Notes: a model not told the origin generated them from the sequence alone. DNA of 64,000 bases from DSOI01 sp041394885 (GCA_041394885.1 JAWKHI010000041.1:6018-70017); one strand, 5' to 3'. Positions 8,889 to 18,197 are shown, counted from the stretch's first letter. Numbers and translations: made by a program.

Positions 8889-10240
8889 ACACGCAACCCC
8901 AATCCCGCCGGCAATTCATCGAATCGCTTTGCGGAGGCTTCGGCGCCGTTGGGCTTGCCGGAATGCTCGCGCCCGGACTGTCCGCAGCCACCGGGCCGCA
9001 CTTTGCGCCCAAAGCCAAACACGTCATCTTCCTGTTCATGACCGGCGGACCGTCGCAAATGGACCTGTTCGATCCCAAGCCGGCGCTCGCCAAATACGCC
9101 GGTCAGCGCCCGTCCTCGGTGGACCTGCGCACCGAACGCGTCACCGGCGGGCTGCTGCCCTCCCCGTTCGCCTTCCGCCAGCACGGCGCCAGCGGCATTG
9201 CCGTCAGTGAACTGCTGCCCAATCTCGCGGCCACCATCGACGAGATCTGCGTCCTGCGCTCGGTCTACACCTTCAACCCCACGCACACGCCCGCCCGCAA
9301 TCTCATTCATTCGGGCAATATCGCCGCCACCCGGCCCACGCTCGGGGCGTGGGTTTCCTACGGGCTCGGCACCGAAAACGCGAACCTCCCCGGCTTTGTC
9401 GTGCTCAGCCCCAGCCAGACCGGTGGATCTTTGTGGCGATCCGGATTCCTGCCCGCGGAGCATCAAGGCACACACTTCAACCACTCGCAGGCGGAACCGG
9501 ACAAGATGATCCGCTACCTGCGCAACCAGCATCTGGACGCTACCGCACAGCGCCGTCAGCTCGATCTGGTGGCCCGGTTGAATCGCGATCACGAACAGTC
9601 GTTCGGGCAGGACGGATTTCTCGATGGCCGTATTCAGGCGATGGAGACCGCCTACCGGATGCAGATGACCGCCACCGAGGTTTTCGACCTGCGCGCCGAG
9701 CCCGACAAGATCCGCGAGGAATACGGGTCCACTCCGTTCGCCAATGGCTGCCTGATGGCGCGGCGGCTGGTGGAGCGCGGCGTTCGCTACGTACATCTCT
9801 ACTACGGAGCCGGCCAGGTCTGGGACGATCACGAAAAAATCAGTTCCAAACTCAGGGAACGCTGCCCGGATATGGATCAGGCCGCGGCCACGCTCATCCG
9901 CGATCTCAAACGCCGCGGTCTGTTCGACGAAACACTCATTGTCTGGGGCGGGGAATTCGGGCGGACCCCGGTATCGGAGAACGGCGATGGGCGGGATCAC
10001 AATCCCTACGGATTCACGATGTGGATGGCCGGGGGCGGAGTCAAAGGCGGGCTTGCCTTCGGCGCCACCGACGAGTTCGGATTCCAGGCCGTGGAGAATC
10101 GCGTCTCGATTCACGACCTCCATGCCACCATCCTCAACCAACTCGGCGTGGATCACGAACGCCTCACCTATCGCTACGCCGGCCGCGACTTCCGTCTCAC
10201 CGACGTACACGGACGCGTGGTCCGCGAGATCCTGGTCTAA
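8885..10240 (+). CDS. DUF1501 secreted protein with Tat signal
   Basis: A 451-residue DUF1501 protein with a twin-arginine leader (SRRQFIESLCGG) and the family hallmarks FMTGGPSQMDLFDPKP and WGGEFGRTP near residue 357, followed by GRDHNPYGFTMWMAGGGVKGG. The fold is related to the alkaline phosphatase/sulfatase superfamily but no activity is proven. The ATG at 8885 overlaps the upstream stop. A longer open frame from 8831 was rejected because it reads through the end of the DUF1553 gene and would bury the Tat signal. Confidence 0.93.
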   Translation: MNTQPQSRRQFIESLCGGFGAVGLAGMLAPGLSAATGPHFAPKAKHVIFLFMTGGPSQMDLFDPKPALAKYAGQRPSSVDLRTERVTGGLLPSPFAFRQHGASGIAVSELLPNLAATIDEICVLRSVYTFNPTHTPARNLIHSGNIAATRPTLGAWVSYGLGTENANLPGFVVLSPSQTGGSLWRSGFLPAEHQGTHFNHSQAEPDKMIRYLRNQHLDATAQRRQLDLVARLNRDHEQSFGQDGFLDGRIQAMETAYRMQMTATEVFDLRAEPDKIREEYGSTPFANGCLMARRLVERGVRYVHLYYGAGQVWDDHEKISSKLRERCPDMDQAAATLIRDLKRRGLFDETLIVWGGEFGRTPVSENGDGRDHNPYGFTMWMAGGGVKGGLAFGATDEFGFQAVENRVSIHDLHATILNQLGVDHERLTYRYAGRDFRLTDVHGRVVREILV

Positions 10241-10243
10241 GCA

Positions 10244-11575
10244 ATGCGGCTTGTTCTCATCGTTCTTTTCCCCCTCATCGCGGCCGCCGGTGATTGGCCT
10301 GCCTACCGGGGCCCCGGAGCTACCGGCGTCGGCGAGGGCAAGGCGCCTGCGAGCTGGAACGGGGACACGCAGGCCGGCGCGCTGCGCAATCTGCGCTGGA
10401 AAACAGCTATTCCGGGGCTCAGCCATTCCAGTCCGGCAATTGTCGGGGATCGACTCTTCGTCACAACTGCCGTGGCGAGCGAGGGCAAAGCGCCGCTCAA
10501 GGTGGGGCTGTACGGCAGCGGCGACTCCGCCGCCGACGATGGCGAACAGCAATGGGCGCTCTATTGCCTTAACAAGCGCAACGGCCAAATTCTGTGGAGC
10601 CGCACGGCGCGGCAAGGGAAACCGCGCACGCGCCGCCATACCAAGGCGACGCATGCCAACACGAGCGTTGCCTCCGATGGCAAGCGCCTCGTGGTGCTGT
10701 TCGGTTCCGAAGGCCTCTACAGCTACACCCTCGACGGCGAACTCGAGTGGCGGAAAGACCTCGGCACGCTCGACATGGCGCCCTCCGACGATCGCACGCT
10801 GTCGTGGGGATTCGCCAGTTCGCCGGTGCTGTTCGACGACGTCGTGATCGTGCAGGCCGACACTAAGAACAAGGGCTTCCTGGCCGCGTTCGCAGCCGCC
10901 GACGGCGCCGAGCGCTGGCGCGTGGCGCGTGGAGATGTGTCGGTGTGCAGTTGGGCCACTCCCGCCGTCATCCGCACCCGGGGACGGACGCAAGTGGTGG
11001 CCAATGGCTATCCTTTCATCGCCGGCTACGACTTCGCTACGGGGCGCGAACTCTGGCGGCTGCGTTCGGAAGGCGACATCCCCGTGCCCACGCCCTTCCT
11101 CGCGCAGGGGCTCATCTACGTTGCCAACGCCCATGGGGGTAAGGCGCCCATTTATGCCATCCAGCCTGAGGCGTCCGGAGACATCACTCCGGCCGCTGGA
11201 TCCAGGTCAAGTCCTGGCGTTGTTTGGAGCGACGAACGCAACGGATCCTATCTGCAGACGCCGGTGGCCTACCGGGGCATCGTATATGCATCCACAAGCC
11301 AGGGTATCTTCAAGGCCTATGACGCGCGCACCGGTCAAAAGCTCTACGAAACCCGTCTTGGCAGCGGCGGATCGTTCACCTCGTCGCCGGTTGCCGCCGA
11401 TGGCAAGGTCTTCGTCACCAACGAGGACGGGCAGACCTTCGTCATCAAGGCCGGCCGGGAATTTGAACTTGCGGCTACCAACGAGTTGGGGGAGATGGTG
11501 CTTTCCACCCCGGCCATCTCCGGCGCGATGCTGTACATCCGAACGCCCGGACACGTGGTCGCCATTGCCGAATAG
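10244..11575 (+). CDS. Exported PQQ-like beta-propeller protein
   Basis: A 443-residue protein with a short signal peptide and repeated beta-propeller blades of the BamB/PQQ-enzyme type (DWPAYRGPGATGV, SSPAIVGDRLFVTTA, VTNEDGQTFVI). The WPxxRGP opening is typical of the secreted propellers found beside DUF1501/DUF1553 genes in this phylum. No Asp/Glu active site of a quinoprotein dehydrogenase is evident, so a scaffold or binding role is more likely than catalysis. It starts 3 bp after the DUF1501 stop and closes a three-gene operon; the next gene is convergent. Confidence 0.88.
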   Translation: MRLVLIVLFPLIAAAGDWPAYRGPGATGVGEGKAPASWNGDTQAGALRNLRWKTAIPGLSHSSPAIVGDRLFVTTAVASEGKAPLKVGLYGSGDSAADDGEQQWALYCLNKRNGQILWSRTARQGKPRTRRHTKATHANTSVASDGKRLVVLFGSEGLYSYTLDGELEWRKDLGTLDMAPSDDRTLSWGFASSPVLFDDVVIVQADTKNKGFLAAFAAADGAERWRVARGDVSVCSWATPAVIRTRGRTQVVANGYPFIAGYDFATGRELWRLRSEGDIPVPTPFLAQGLIYVANAHGGKAPIYAIQPEASGDITPAAGSRSSPGVVWSDERNGSYLQTPVAYRGIVYASTSQGIFKAYDARTGQKLYETRLGSGGSFTSSPVAADGKVFVTNEDGQTFVIKAGREFELAATNELGEMVLSTPAISGAMLYIRTPGHVVAIAE

Positions 11576-11614
11576 CCGATTCCGCACCCGTCATCTGGTA
11601 GAAGGCGCCTTGCC

Positions 11615-12643
11615 TCAGCCAGCCAGTTCCCGCCGGATTTGCAGTCCGATTCCAGGGTCCAGCATCGGCGCGGTGGCCAGTTGCACGTGATGGGCGCCAG
11701 CCGCCAGCCGCTCCTGCACATCCTGCGTGTTCATCACGCCACCCACGCTCACCAGTCTCAATCCCGCCCCGGCGGTCACGTCGGCCAGCATCTTGGTCTC
11801 CGCCAGGCAGCGTGCCGTGATCGCCCGTCCGCCGATCCCGCGGCGCAATCCGCCGAACGCGCCCTTCACCACACCCGTGATGGAATTGGTGGCGCTGATC
11901 GCATCCACATGAGAGCGCACGGCCTCCACCAGTGACGCGGCACGCTCCCGATCCGGAAACAATCCCACTTTCAACAGCACCGGCAAATGCGGCACGCGGG
12001 CGCGCACAGCGGCCGCGATGGGCTCCGCGGCATCCGGCGACAGGTACAGGTCCGCCTCCTGGGTGCAGACGTTCGGGCACGACAGATTCGCCTCCACCGC
12101 CTGCGCCCCCGATTCGGCGGCCCACGCGGCGCACCGCGCAAAATCGGCGGCCAACTGTGCGAGCGTCCAGCCCTCCTCCGGCGACGCCACCACGGAGACT
12201 ACCAGCACCTGTCCCGCGCCCAGCAGGTTGCGCGCTCTCTCCACATCGGCGCGCCACTCCGACGGATCCTTGGACGGCATACCGAACGAGATCGCCCAGG
12301 TACGCACCGGATCGCCGTCCCGGGCCGCCTCCACCTCGATCCCCTCCTCATCCAGCCGCGCAGCCGACACCGGCAGCAGGTTCGGCACGTCGTAGCATTT
12401 GCGGTAGCGGGAACGCACGGTCTTGTACGTCAGCACATCGAAGCCGAGCGATGCGTAGTAGCCGATCCATCGCGAATTCAGAAGCGGACCCGCCGGCATT
12501 CCGAGCGGCGAATTCACCGGGATGCCGCAGAAAGTCCAGTTGCCGGGAACCGCCGGTACGTGTACGTGTGCCGGATCCGGCGGCGCGTGATCGTAGTTCC
12601 AGTCGTAGCTTTTCGCGATGTCGTAGACGGGCGCGTCTTTCAC
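11615..12643 (-). CDS. Dihydroorotate/dihydropyrimidine dehydrogenase-like flavoprotein
   Basis: A 342-residue TIM-barrel flavoenzyme of the dihydroorotate dehydrogenase superfamily: NSPLGMPAGPLLNS near the N-terminus, EANLSCPNV with the usual active-site loop Cys, ATNSITG, and a C-terminal LVSVGGVMNTQDVQ phosphate-binding region. The start is GTG at 12641-12643, overlapping the stop of the aminotransferase (GTGA). A longer frame from 12712 was rejected because it overlaps that gene by 70 bp and adds no homology. Its place in a catabolic-looking operon argues against pyrimidine synthesis; the substrate is unknown. Confidence 0.82.
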   Translation of the reverse strand: MKDAPVYDIAKSYDWNYDHAPPDPAHVHVPAVPGNWTFCGIPVNSPLGMPAGPLLNSRWIGYYASLGFDVLTYKTVRSRYRKCYDVPNLLPVSAARLDEEGIEVEAARDGDPVRTWAISFGMPSKDPSEWRADVERARNLLGAGQVLVVSVVASPEEGWTLAQLAADFARCAAWAAESGAQAVEANLSCPNVCTQEADLYLSPDAAEPIAAAVRARVPHLPVLLKVGLFPDRERAASLVEAVRSHVDAISATNSITGVVKGAFGGLRRGIGGRAITARCLAETKMLADVTAGAGLRLVSVGGVMNTQDVQERLAAGAHHVQLATAPMLDPGIGLQIRRELAG

Positions 12644-13941
12644 AGGCACTCCTCGATTGCGGCGAGCGTCCGTTCCACGTCGCCGGCGGTATGCGCCGCC
12701 GTGAGCGAGCATTGCTTGGTCGCGAGCGGAAAGAAGTAGATGCCGCGCTCGATCAATCGCCGCCGGAACGCTTCGTCGCGGGCAAAATCATGGTGAGACG
12801 CCAGGTCATGCCAATCCACCGGCAGATGATCCATGAAGTAAATCGCAAATGCGGACCCCTGCCGCGCCACCACGCCTCGGCCATCAAGGATCTCCTCGAG
12901 GCCCGCCTGCATCTGAGAGCCCAATGCCTCCACGTGACGATACACCGCGCCATCGCCGGCAAGCAGACGTTCGATGGTGGCAATCGCGGCCGCGGTGGGA
13001 ACCGGGTGCGCGTTGTAGGTGCCCGCCAGCAGCACACGCTTTGCCGGGTCCGGATGCACGAAGTAGTCCATCCATTCCTTCCGCCCGCCGATGGCGGCGA
13101 TGGGGTAGCCGCTCGCCAACGCTTTTCCGTAAACCGCCAGATCCGGCCGCACTCCGGCCAGAGACGCGTAGCCGCCCACCGCATGGCGGAATCCGGTCTT
13201 TACTTCGTCGAACACGAGCAGGAATCCGCATTCATCGGCCAAGGTCCGCAAGCCTTCCAGATAACCGGGCGCCGGCTTCACCACGCCGATGTTTTGCAGA
13301 ATCGGCTCCGTGATCAGCGCCGCCACCGGGTACCGCTCGCACACCCAGGCGACGCTGGCCAGATCGTTAAAGTTCACCGCGTGGACGAGTTCCTGGTGCG
13401 CCGCCGGAATGCCCGCCGAGATTGGCGCGAACGCATATTCGCCCGGCGACACACGCGGACCCAGCGTTTCGAGCGGCGTCATCAGATTGCACGCCACGTC
13501 GTTGTGCCAGCCGTTGTAGCCGCCCTGCATCACGATGACGTGGTCGCGTCCGGTGATGGCACGCGCGGCCCGTAGAGCCTGATAGGTGGCTTCGCTTCCC
13601 GTGTTCACCAACTGGACCGAATCGAGAAAGGGCACGTGGGTGCACATCAACCCGGCCAGCCGTCCTTCGAGAGCGGTGGTTCCGGATCCATAAAGGCTCG
13701 CCTCGCTTCTCAGGACCGCGATCACCGCTTCGGTGACGAAGGCGTCGTTGTGACCCAGAAAATGGGGAGCGAAGGCGCCATGATAGTCCAGGTATTCGTT
13801 GCCATCGGCGTCCTGGATGCGCGCACCGGCTCCGCGCGTGAACACGATCTCTGGTTTGGTGGCCCGATTCACGCTCACCACGCCGCCGGGTATGTAGCGG
13901 CGGTTCTCCTCCAGAATGGCTGCTGATTTCGGATAGTTCAC
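12640..13941 (-). CDS. Class III aminotransferase (glutamate-1-semialdehyde aminomutase-like)
   Basis: A 433-residue PLP enzyme of fold type I, class III. It shows the cofactor phosphate region NTGSEATYQALRAAR, the PLP-ring Asp in FDEVKTGFR, and the Schiff-base Lys in YGKALASGYP. Overall it looks like HemL, but it sits between a dehydrogenase and a DHOD-like gene, with no tetrapyrrole genes around, so it is more likely a transaminase or mutase of a dedicated pathway. The start is GTG at 13939-13941, overlapping the stop of the dehydrogenase (GTGA). Confidence 0.88.
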   Translation of the reverse strand: MNYPKSAAILEENRRYIPGGVVSVNRATKPEIVFTRGAGARIQDADGNEYLDYHGAFAPHFLGHNDAFVTEAVIAVLRSEASLYGSGTTALEGRLAGLMCTHVPFLDSVQLVNTGSEATYQALRAARAITGRDHVIVMQGGYNGWHNDVACNLMTPLETLGPRVSPGEYAFAPISAGIPAAHQELVHAVNFNDLASVAWVCERYPVAALITEPILQNIGVVKPAPGYLEGLRTLADECGFLLVFDEVKTGFRHAVGGYASLAGVRPDLAVYGKALASGYPIAAIGGRKEWMDYFVHPDPAKRVLLAGTYNAHPVPTAAAIATIERLLAGDGAVYRHVEALGSQMQAGLEEILDGRGVVARQGSAFAIYFMDHLPVDWHDLASHHDFARDEAFRRRLIERGIYFFPLATKQCSLTAAHTAGDVERTLAAIEECL

Positions 13942-14873
13942 ACGCCCCTCCAGTCAAACACCGCCGCGGTCAATTCCTTCGATCTTGCCTTGGCCATGTC
14001 ATATGCCTCTACCATCCGCCGCGCCGGAAACCGGTGGGAGATCGCCGGTTTCAAGTCCAGCCGGCCCTGCGACATCCATGCGAGCAGCGTGTTTAGGTTG
14101 CGCCGCACATCGAGTGCGCGGCCCGTGCCGGTGACGGTAAGCTGCTTCAGATACATCCATTCCGCTCGCATCGGGTTGAACTCCGGCGCGGGTTGTCCGC
14201 GCCCCGGAAATCCCAGTACGGAGACGCGGCCCCGGAATCGCGCCATCTCCATCGCGCTCCGGTATCCGCTCCAGGTGTTCGCCGTCAGCACCACCACGTC
14301 GGCGGCGCCTTCGGCGGCGGTGGCTCCCATCCGCTGTGCCACTGCTTGGCGCAAAGGAGAGTTCGCCACCGCGATCACGGCGCGGGCGCCCATCGTTTGC
14401 GCCAACGCCACCGTCGCCAGCCCGATCACTCCCATACCCACTACCGCTACATCTTCGCCCGGCGTGAAATTCACCTGCTGCAACCCAGCCATGCCCAGAT
14501 TCGCCAGATAGATCAGACTCACTTCCTCTGGCGAAACGTTCATCGGCGCGGGCACAACCAGTTCGTCTTCCCGCGCCAAATACGCAGATTGGTGCGGCTT
14601 GGGAGCGAACACCCGCTCACCGGGCCGGACGCTTGTCACCTCCGCGCCCACCGCGCGCACGACGCCGCAGTTGGAATATCCAACCCACCGCGGATACGGC
14701 GGAGCGTCCGGAACGTATCCGCTGTCACCCAGGTAGTTGCCGAGGTCGGTGCCGGTGGAAAGCGCCGTTACCTCTGTTTCCACGTGGATCTCACGGGGGC
14801 CGAGCGCCGACACGTCCAGCGTGGACTCCTCCAATCGCAAATCGCCCGCGCCGTAGAGCACCGCTCGCAGCAT
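13938..14873 (-). CDS. Medium-chain dehydrogenase lacking zinc ligands
   Basis: A 311-residue MDR-superfamily oxidoreductase with GroES-like N-terminal half and a Rossmann fold (VVGMGVIGLATVALAQ) for NAD(P). The place of the catalytic zinc Cys is occupied by ALSTGTD and the usual GHE motif is VGYSN, so the catalytic zinc site seems absent, as in BchC-like and quinone-reductase-like relatives. I chose the ATG at 14871-14873; an upstream extension to 14924 lies inside the neighbouring gene. It follows the secreted protein by 2 bp and overlaps the aminotransferase start. Confidence 0.85.
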   Translation of the reverse strand: MLRAVLYGAGDLRLEESTLDVSALGPREIHVETEVTALSTGTDLGNYLGDSGYVPDAPPYPRWVGYSNCGVVRAVGAEVTSVRPGERVFAPKPHQSAYLAREDELVVPAPMNVSPEEVSLIYLANLGMAGLQQVNFTPGEDVAVVGMGVIGLATVALAQTMGARAVIAVANSPLRQAVAQRMGATAAEGAADVVVLTANTWSGYRSAMEMARFRGRVSVLGFPGRGQPAPEFNPMRAEWMYLKQLTVTGTGRALDVRRNLNTLLAWMSQGRLDLKPAISHRFPARRMVEAYDMAKARSKELTAAVFDWRGV

Positions 14874-14875
14874 GG

Positions 14876-15928
14876 CTACTGCAACACTTCCACGCGCAGC
14901 GGATTGCGCAGCTTCTTTTCCCACTGCAGAAACTCATCGAGTGACCGGAACAGGACATACGCGGTCCGTTCGAAGTAGCGATCGCCCGGTTTCAACGACG
15001 TCGCGATCTGGCCCACCAGATACCGGTCCCAATACTTGCCGTTATTGGCGCCATCGTTGATCATCACTTTCGCGTTCGCCGTCGTGGTGGCTGCGTAGTC
15101 GAGCACCACCGCGCCGAACCCGTACCCATGATCCTGATTGACGAAGGCGACCCACGGCAGATCGACCGCAAGCGGCTGTTTCTCGAGCAGCGCCTTGCGC
15201 TCGTCGAAGGTCGCCACGACCGGCTTGCCGGCGGGGCCCGGCCACGCCGCGTGGGTGAAGAACGAGTCCATCGTCATCTCCTGTCCACGCAGCCAGTACA
15301 TCTCGATGTCCTTCACCACGCTCACGGTTGCCGAAAAAATGAAATACGGCATGTGCGGAAAGAATTGGTATTCCGCCTCCAGCTTCAATTCCGGATAAAG
15401 AGCGTGCCAGCCGGCCCGGCGCGAGCGGACCATGCCGTCGATCTCCTCGCGCGCATGTTCCTGCACGGGATCCCAAATTGCCATCGAGGTGTAACCGCGC
15501 GCGCCCACCCGCTGAAAGCTCGGCGCCCAGTGCATCCGGTTCTGCGTCCGCTTCAGCGTCACCCCGGCGCGTTTGTAGGTCAGCGCCCGCAGCGTGCCGG
15601 AATCTTCCGCCACCCCGTTCACGTAGCGCTGCGACAGGTCCGCAGTGTACACTCCGTTTTCGACCGTGAACCCCACGCGATCGGTGGGCCGGACGTCCAG
15701 CGCGTCGCGATGCCGCAGACGGTTCACGCGAAACGTCTTGGTCTGTTTCGCGCCGATGGTCACATACGCCACCCGCTGCTTGCCGCCGATTGTCACCGGC
15801 ACGGGTTCGCGTTCCCGCGCGACGCCGGCCGTTTCGCGTACGCGGATGCGCTGCGCGGTGAGTGGACCCACCACGCAAAGGGCCAGGATGACCGTACTGG
15901 TTGTATGCGATCTTCGATCAGGGAACAT
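14876..15928 (-). CDS. Secreted protein of unknown function
   Basis: A 350-residue protein with an N-terminal signal peptide ending near the Ala-Gln at residues 25-26. The rest looks beta-rich with many aromatic residues (MHWAPSFQRVGARGYTSM, FFPHMPYFIFSATVSVV, WVAFVNQDHGYGFGAVVLDY), a style seen in secreted carbohydrate-active or lectin-like sandwiches, but I cannot name a family. It is the first gene of the four-gene operon running to 11615 and probably supplies the extracytoplasmic step or binding function for that pathway. It is divergent from the aldo/keto reductase with 45 bp between. Confidence 0.65.
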   Translation of the reverse strand: MFPDRRSHTTSTVILALCVVGPLTAQRIRVRETAGVAREREPVPVTIGGKQRVAYVTIGAKQTKTFRVNRLRHRDALDVRPTDRVGFTVENGVYTADLSQRYVNGVAEDSGTLRALTYKRAGVTLKRTQNRMHWAPSFQRVGARGYTSMAIWDPVQEHAREEIDGMVRSRRAGWHALYPELKLEAEYQFFPHMPYFIFSATVSVVKDIEMYWLRGQEMTMDSFFTHAAWPGPAGKPVVATFDERKALLEKQPLAVDLPWVAFVNQDHGYGFGAVVLDYAATTTANAKVMINDGANNGKYWDRYLVGQIATSLKPGDRYFERTAYVLFRSLDEFLQWEKKLRNPLRVEVLQ

Positions 15929-15973
15929 TCGATCTCCTCATGCTACCGCGCCTCTGCGATACCATAACCAGGC

Positions 15974-16942
15974 ATGCAACTCGTCCCTCTACCTGGTACT
16001 GACCTCCAAGTCTCCAAGCTCTGTTACGGCAACATGACCTTCGGCGGCCAAACCGATGAGCCCGAAGCCGCCCGCATTCTGGACCGCGTCTTCGACGCCG
16101 GCATCAACTTCATCGACACCGCCAACGTCTACAACAAGGGCGCCTCGGAAGAGATGCTCGGCCGCCTGCTCGGCGCGCGCCGGAAAGACATCGTCCTCGC
16201 CAGCAAGGTCCGCAATCCGATGGGGACCGGTGCCGACGAAAGCGGCCTTTCCAAACCCGCCATGCTCCGCGCCATCGACGATAGTCTCCGGCGTCTCCGC
16301 ACCGATTACCTCGACCTCTACTATCTCCACCTGCCGGACTACAATACGCCCATCGAAGAGTCCCTGGAAGCCATGGACGAAATCGTACGTAGCGGCAAAG
16401 TCCGCTTCCCTGCCATCTCCAATTACGCCGCCTGGCAAGTGGCACAAGCCCGGTGCATCGCCGCGGAAAAAGGCTACGCGCCCATGCACGTCGCCCAGAT
16501 GATGCACAACCTCATCGCTCGCGGACTCGAACAGGAATTCGTCCCCTTCGCCAAAGCCTACGACGTCGCACTTATCATCTACAATCCGCTCGCCGGCGGG
16601 CTTCTTACCGGCAAACAACGCCGCGACGCGCCGATCGCCGGCACCCGCTTTGACAACAATCAGATGTATCTGGACCGCTACTGGCACCCCGCGTTTTTCG
16701 ACGCCGTCGATCGGATCCTCGCCATCGCCCGCGACGCCGGCCGCAGCCCCATCAGCCTGGCCTTCAATTGGCTGCTGCACCACACCAATACCGCTTCCAT
16801 CATCCTCGGAGCCAGCCGCCTCGATCAATTGGAGCAGAACCTGGCCGCGTGCGAAGAGGGCCCGCTCCCCGACGATGTTTGTCAGAAATGCGACGAGGTC
16901 TGGGCCGGTCTGCGCGGCGTAACGCCCAAATACAACCGCTGA
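15974..16942 (+). CDS. Aldo/keto reductase
   Basis: A 322-residue NAD(P)H-dependent TIM-barrel reductase. The catalytic tetrad is visible: Asp in FIDTANVYN, Tyr in the same stretch, Lys in LASKVRNP and His in YLHLPDYN. The phosphate-binding C-terminus has SIILGASRLDQLEQN. No signal peptide is present, so it acts in the cytoplasm. The sugar or aldehyde substrate is unknown. It diverges from the four-gene operon at 15928 and converges with the beta-propeller gene one base after its stop. Confidence 0.92.
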   Translation: MQLVPLPGTDLQVSKLCYGNMTFGGQTDEPEAARILDRVFDAGINFIDTANVYNKGASEEMLGRLLGARRKDIVLASKVRNPMGTGADESGLSKPAMLRAIDDSLRRLRTDYLDLYYLHLPDYNTPIEESLEAMDEIVRSGKVRFPAISNYAAWQVAQARCIAAEKGYAPMHVAQMMHNLIARGLEQEFVPFAKAYDVALIIYNPLAGGLLTGKQRRDAPIAGTRFDNNQMYLDRYWHPAFFDAVDRILAIARDAGRSPISLAFNWLLHHTNTASIILGASRLDQLEQNLAACEEGPLPDDVCQKCDEVWAGLRGVTPKYNR

Positions 16943-16943
16943 T

Positions 16944-18197
16944 CTATTTCGCCCGCTTGCCGATGCAGTACAGATGCTGTTTGGTGCGGATGAAGATCTG
17001 CCCGTCTGAAATCGCCGGTGAACTGAGCTGATAGTCGTCGAGGCTGTTCTCCGCTAAAACCTTGAATTCCGGACCTGCTTCGAGCACCGTCGTCAGCCCC
17101 TCTTCGTTGCTCATGTAGATCTTGCCGTCGGCCAGCACCGGCGACGAGCTGTAGATCGCCGGCTTGATCCGCTGTCCCGCATAGACCTCTTTGCCGGTCT
17201 TGGCGTCGAAGCACCACGCGATCCCGCGGTCATTGATCATGTACAGGTACTTCCCATCGGTCACCGGCGTCGGGACGTCCGGGCCGTTCGGTGTGGACCA
17301 TGCCAGATCGATGCTCGCCCCGCTCGCCCGGAATGCCTGCAGCGGATTGACGCGCGTCGGCACGTACAACAGATCGCCGTTCACCACCGGTGAGGCCACC
17401 ACGCGGTTCATCGGATTCGCGCGCGGATTCATGCCCCCGCGCCGCCACAATTCTTTTCCCGTCGCCGGATCGTGCCCCGTGATGTAGTCGCCGCCGGTGA
17501 TCACGATATTCGTCTTGCCGCCCACCTGCATCACCACCGGCGTGGTGTAGGAATCGGGGGATTCCACCACGGCATCGGTGGGACGCTCCACCTTCCATAA
17601 CGTCTTGCCGGTGTTGCGATCGAACTTCACCAGGTACGATGGATCGTCGGTCTTCATGCCGTGGAGCACCTGCACCACCAGGCCATCGGGCAACAGGAGC
17701 GGCGAGGAACCGTAGCCGTGGTTCAGCCCGAACTGGCCGTAGTCCTTCCACATGTCGCGATGCCACAACTGTTTGCCCGCGAAGTCAAACGCCTTGACGT
17801 GGCCGTTGCCGGACATGATCCACACGGTCTTACCGTCGGTGAGCGGCGAGGGCGACGAGCCGTTGCCTTTCCGCACGCGCATGTCGGTGGGCGCCACGGG
17901 CCGCTTCCACTTCACCGTGCCCGTGTTTCGATCCACCGCCCAAAGCCCGATCGCGCCCTCTTCGGCCACGCTGAGAAACAAAAGTTCGCCCCACACAGCC
18001 GGCGTCGAGCCCGACACGTCCGGCATGGCGAGCTTCCATGTCACATTCTCCGTGGCGCTCCACTTTACCGGAAGGTTCTTCTCGGTCGACACTCCGTCGC
18101 CCGCGGGGCCTCGCCATGTGGGCCAGTTTGCCCCCCACGCCGGCATCGCAAACAGACCGGCCGCAAACAGACAGGCCATCGTGATTCGCTTCCGCAT
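16944..18197 (-). CDS. Exported PQQ-like beta-propeller protein (second copy)
   Basis: A 417-residue secreted propeller with a signal peptide (to AWGANW) and then WPTWRGPAGDGVS, matching the opening of the paralogue at 10244. Blades carry repeats such as SSPSPLTDGKTVWIMSG and SSPVLADGKIYMSNEEG. Related proteins in this phylum often accompany exported oxidoreductases, but this copy is beside a short secreted protein (33 bp upstream, same strand), with which it may be co-transcribed. No catalytic residues of quinoprotein dehydrogenases are seen. Confidence 0.88.
   Translation of the reverse strand: MRKRITMACLFAAGLFAMPAWGANWPTWRGPAGDGVSTEKNLPVKWSATENVTWKLAMPDVSGSTPAVWGELLFLSVAEEGAIGLWAVDRNTGTVKWKRPVAPTDMRVRKGNGSSPSPLTDGKTVWIMSGNGHVKAFDFAGKQLWHRDMWKDYGQFGLNHGYGSSPLLLPDGLVVQVLHGMKTDDPSYLVKFDRNTGKTLWKVERPTDAVVESPDSYTTPVVMQVGGKTNIVITGGDYITGHDPATGKELWRRGGMNPRANPMNRVVASPVVNGDLLYVPTRVNPLQAFRASGASIDLAWSTPNGPDVPTPVTDGKYLYMINDRGIAWCFDAKTGKEVYAGQRIKPAIYSSSPVLADGKIYMSNEEGLTTVLEAGPEFKVLAENSLDDYQLSSPAISDGQIFIRTKQHLYCIGKRAK

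Noticed and set aside
8762..11134. 790-codon minus-strand open frame covering the DUF1501 and beta-propeller genes
   Set aside because: It spans parts of three real genes on the other strand and has no signal or domain. Stop codons are scarce here because of base composition.
12640..13941. Calling the aminotransferase hemL
   Set aside because: The fold and motifs fit, but the operon context is not tetrapyrrole synthesis. A specific symbol would overstate the evidence.
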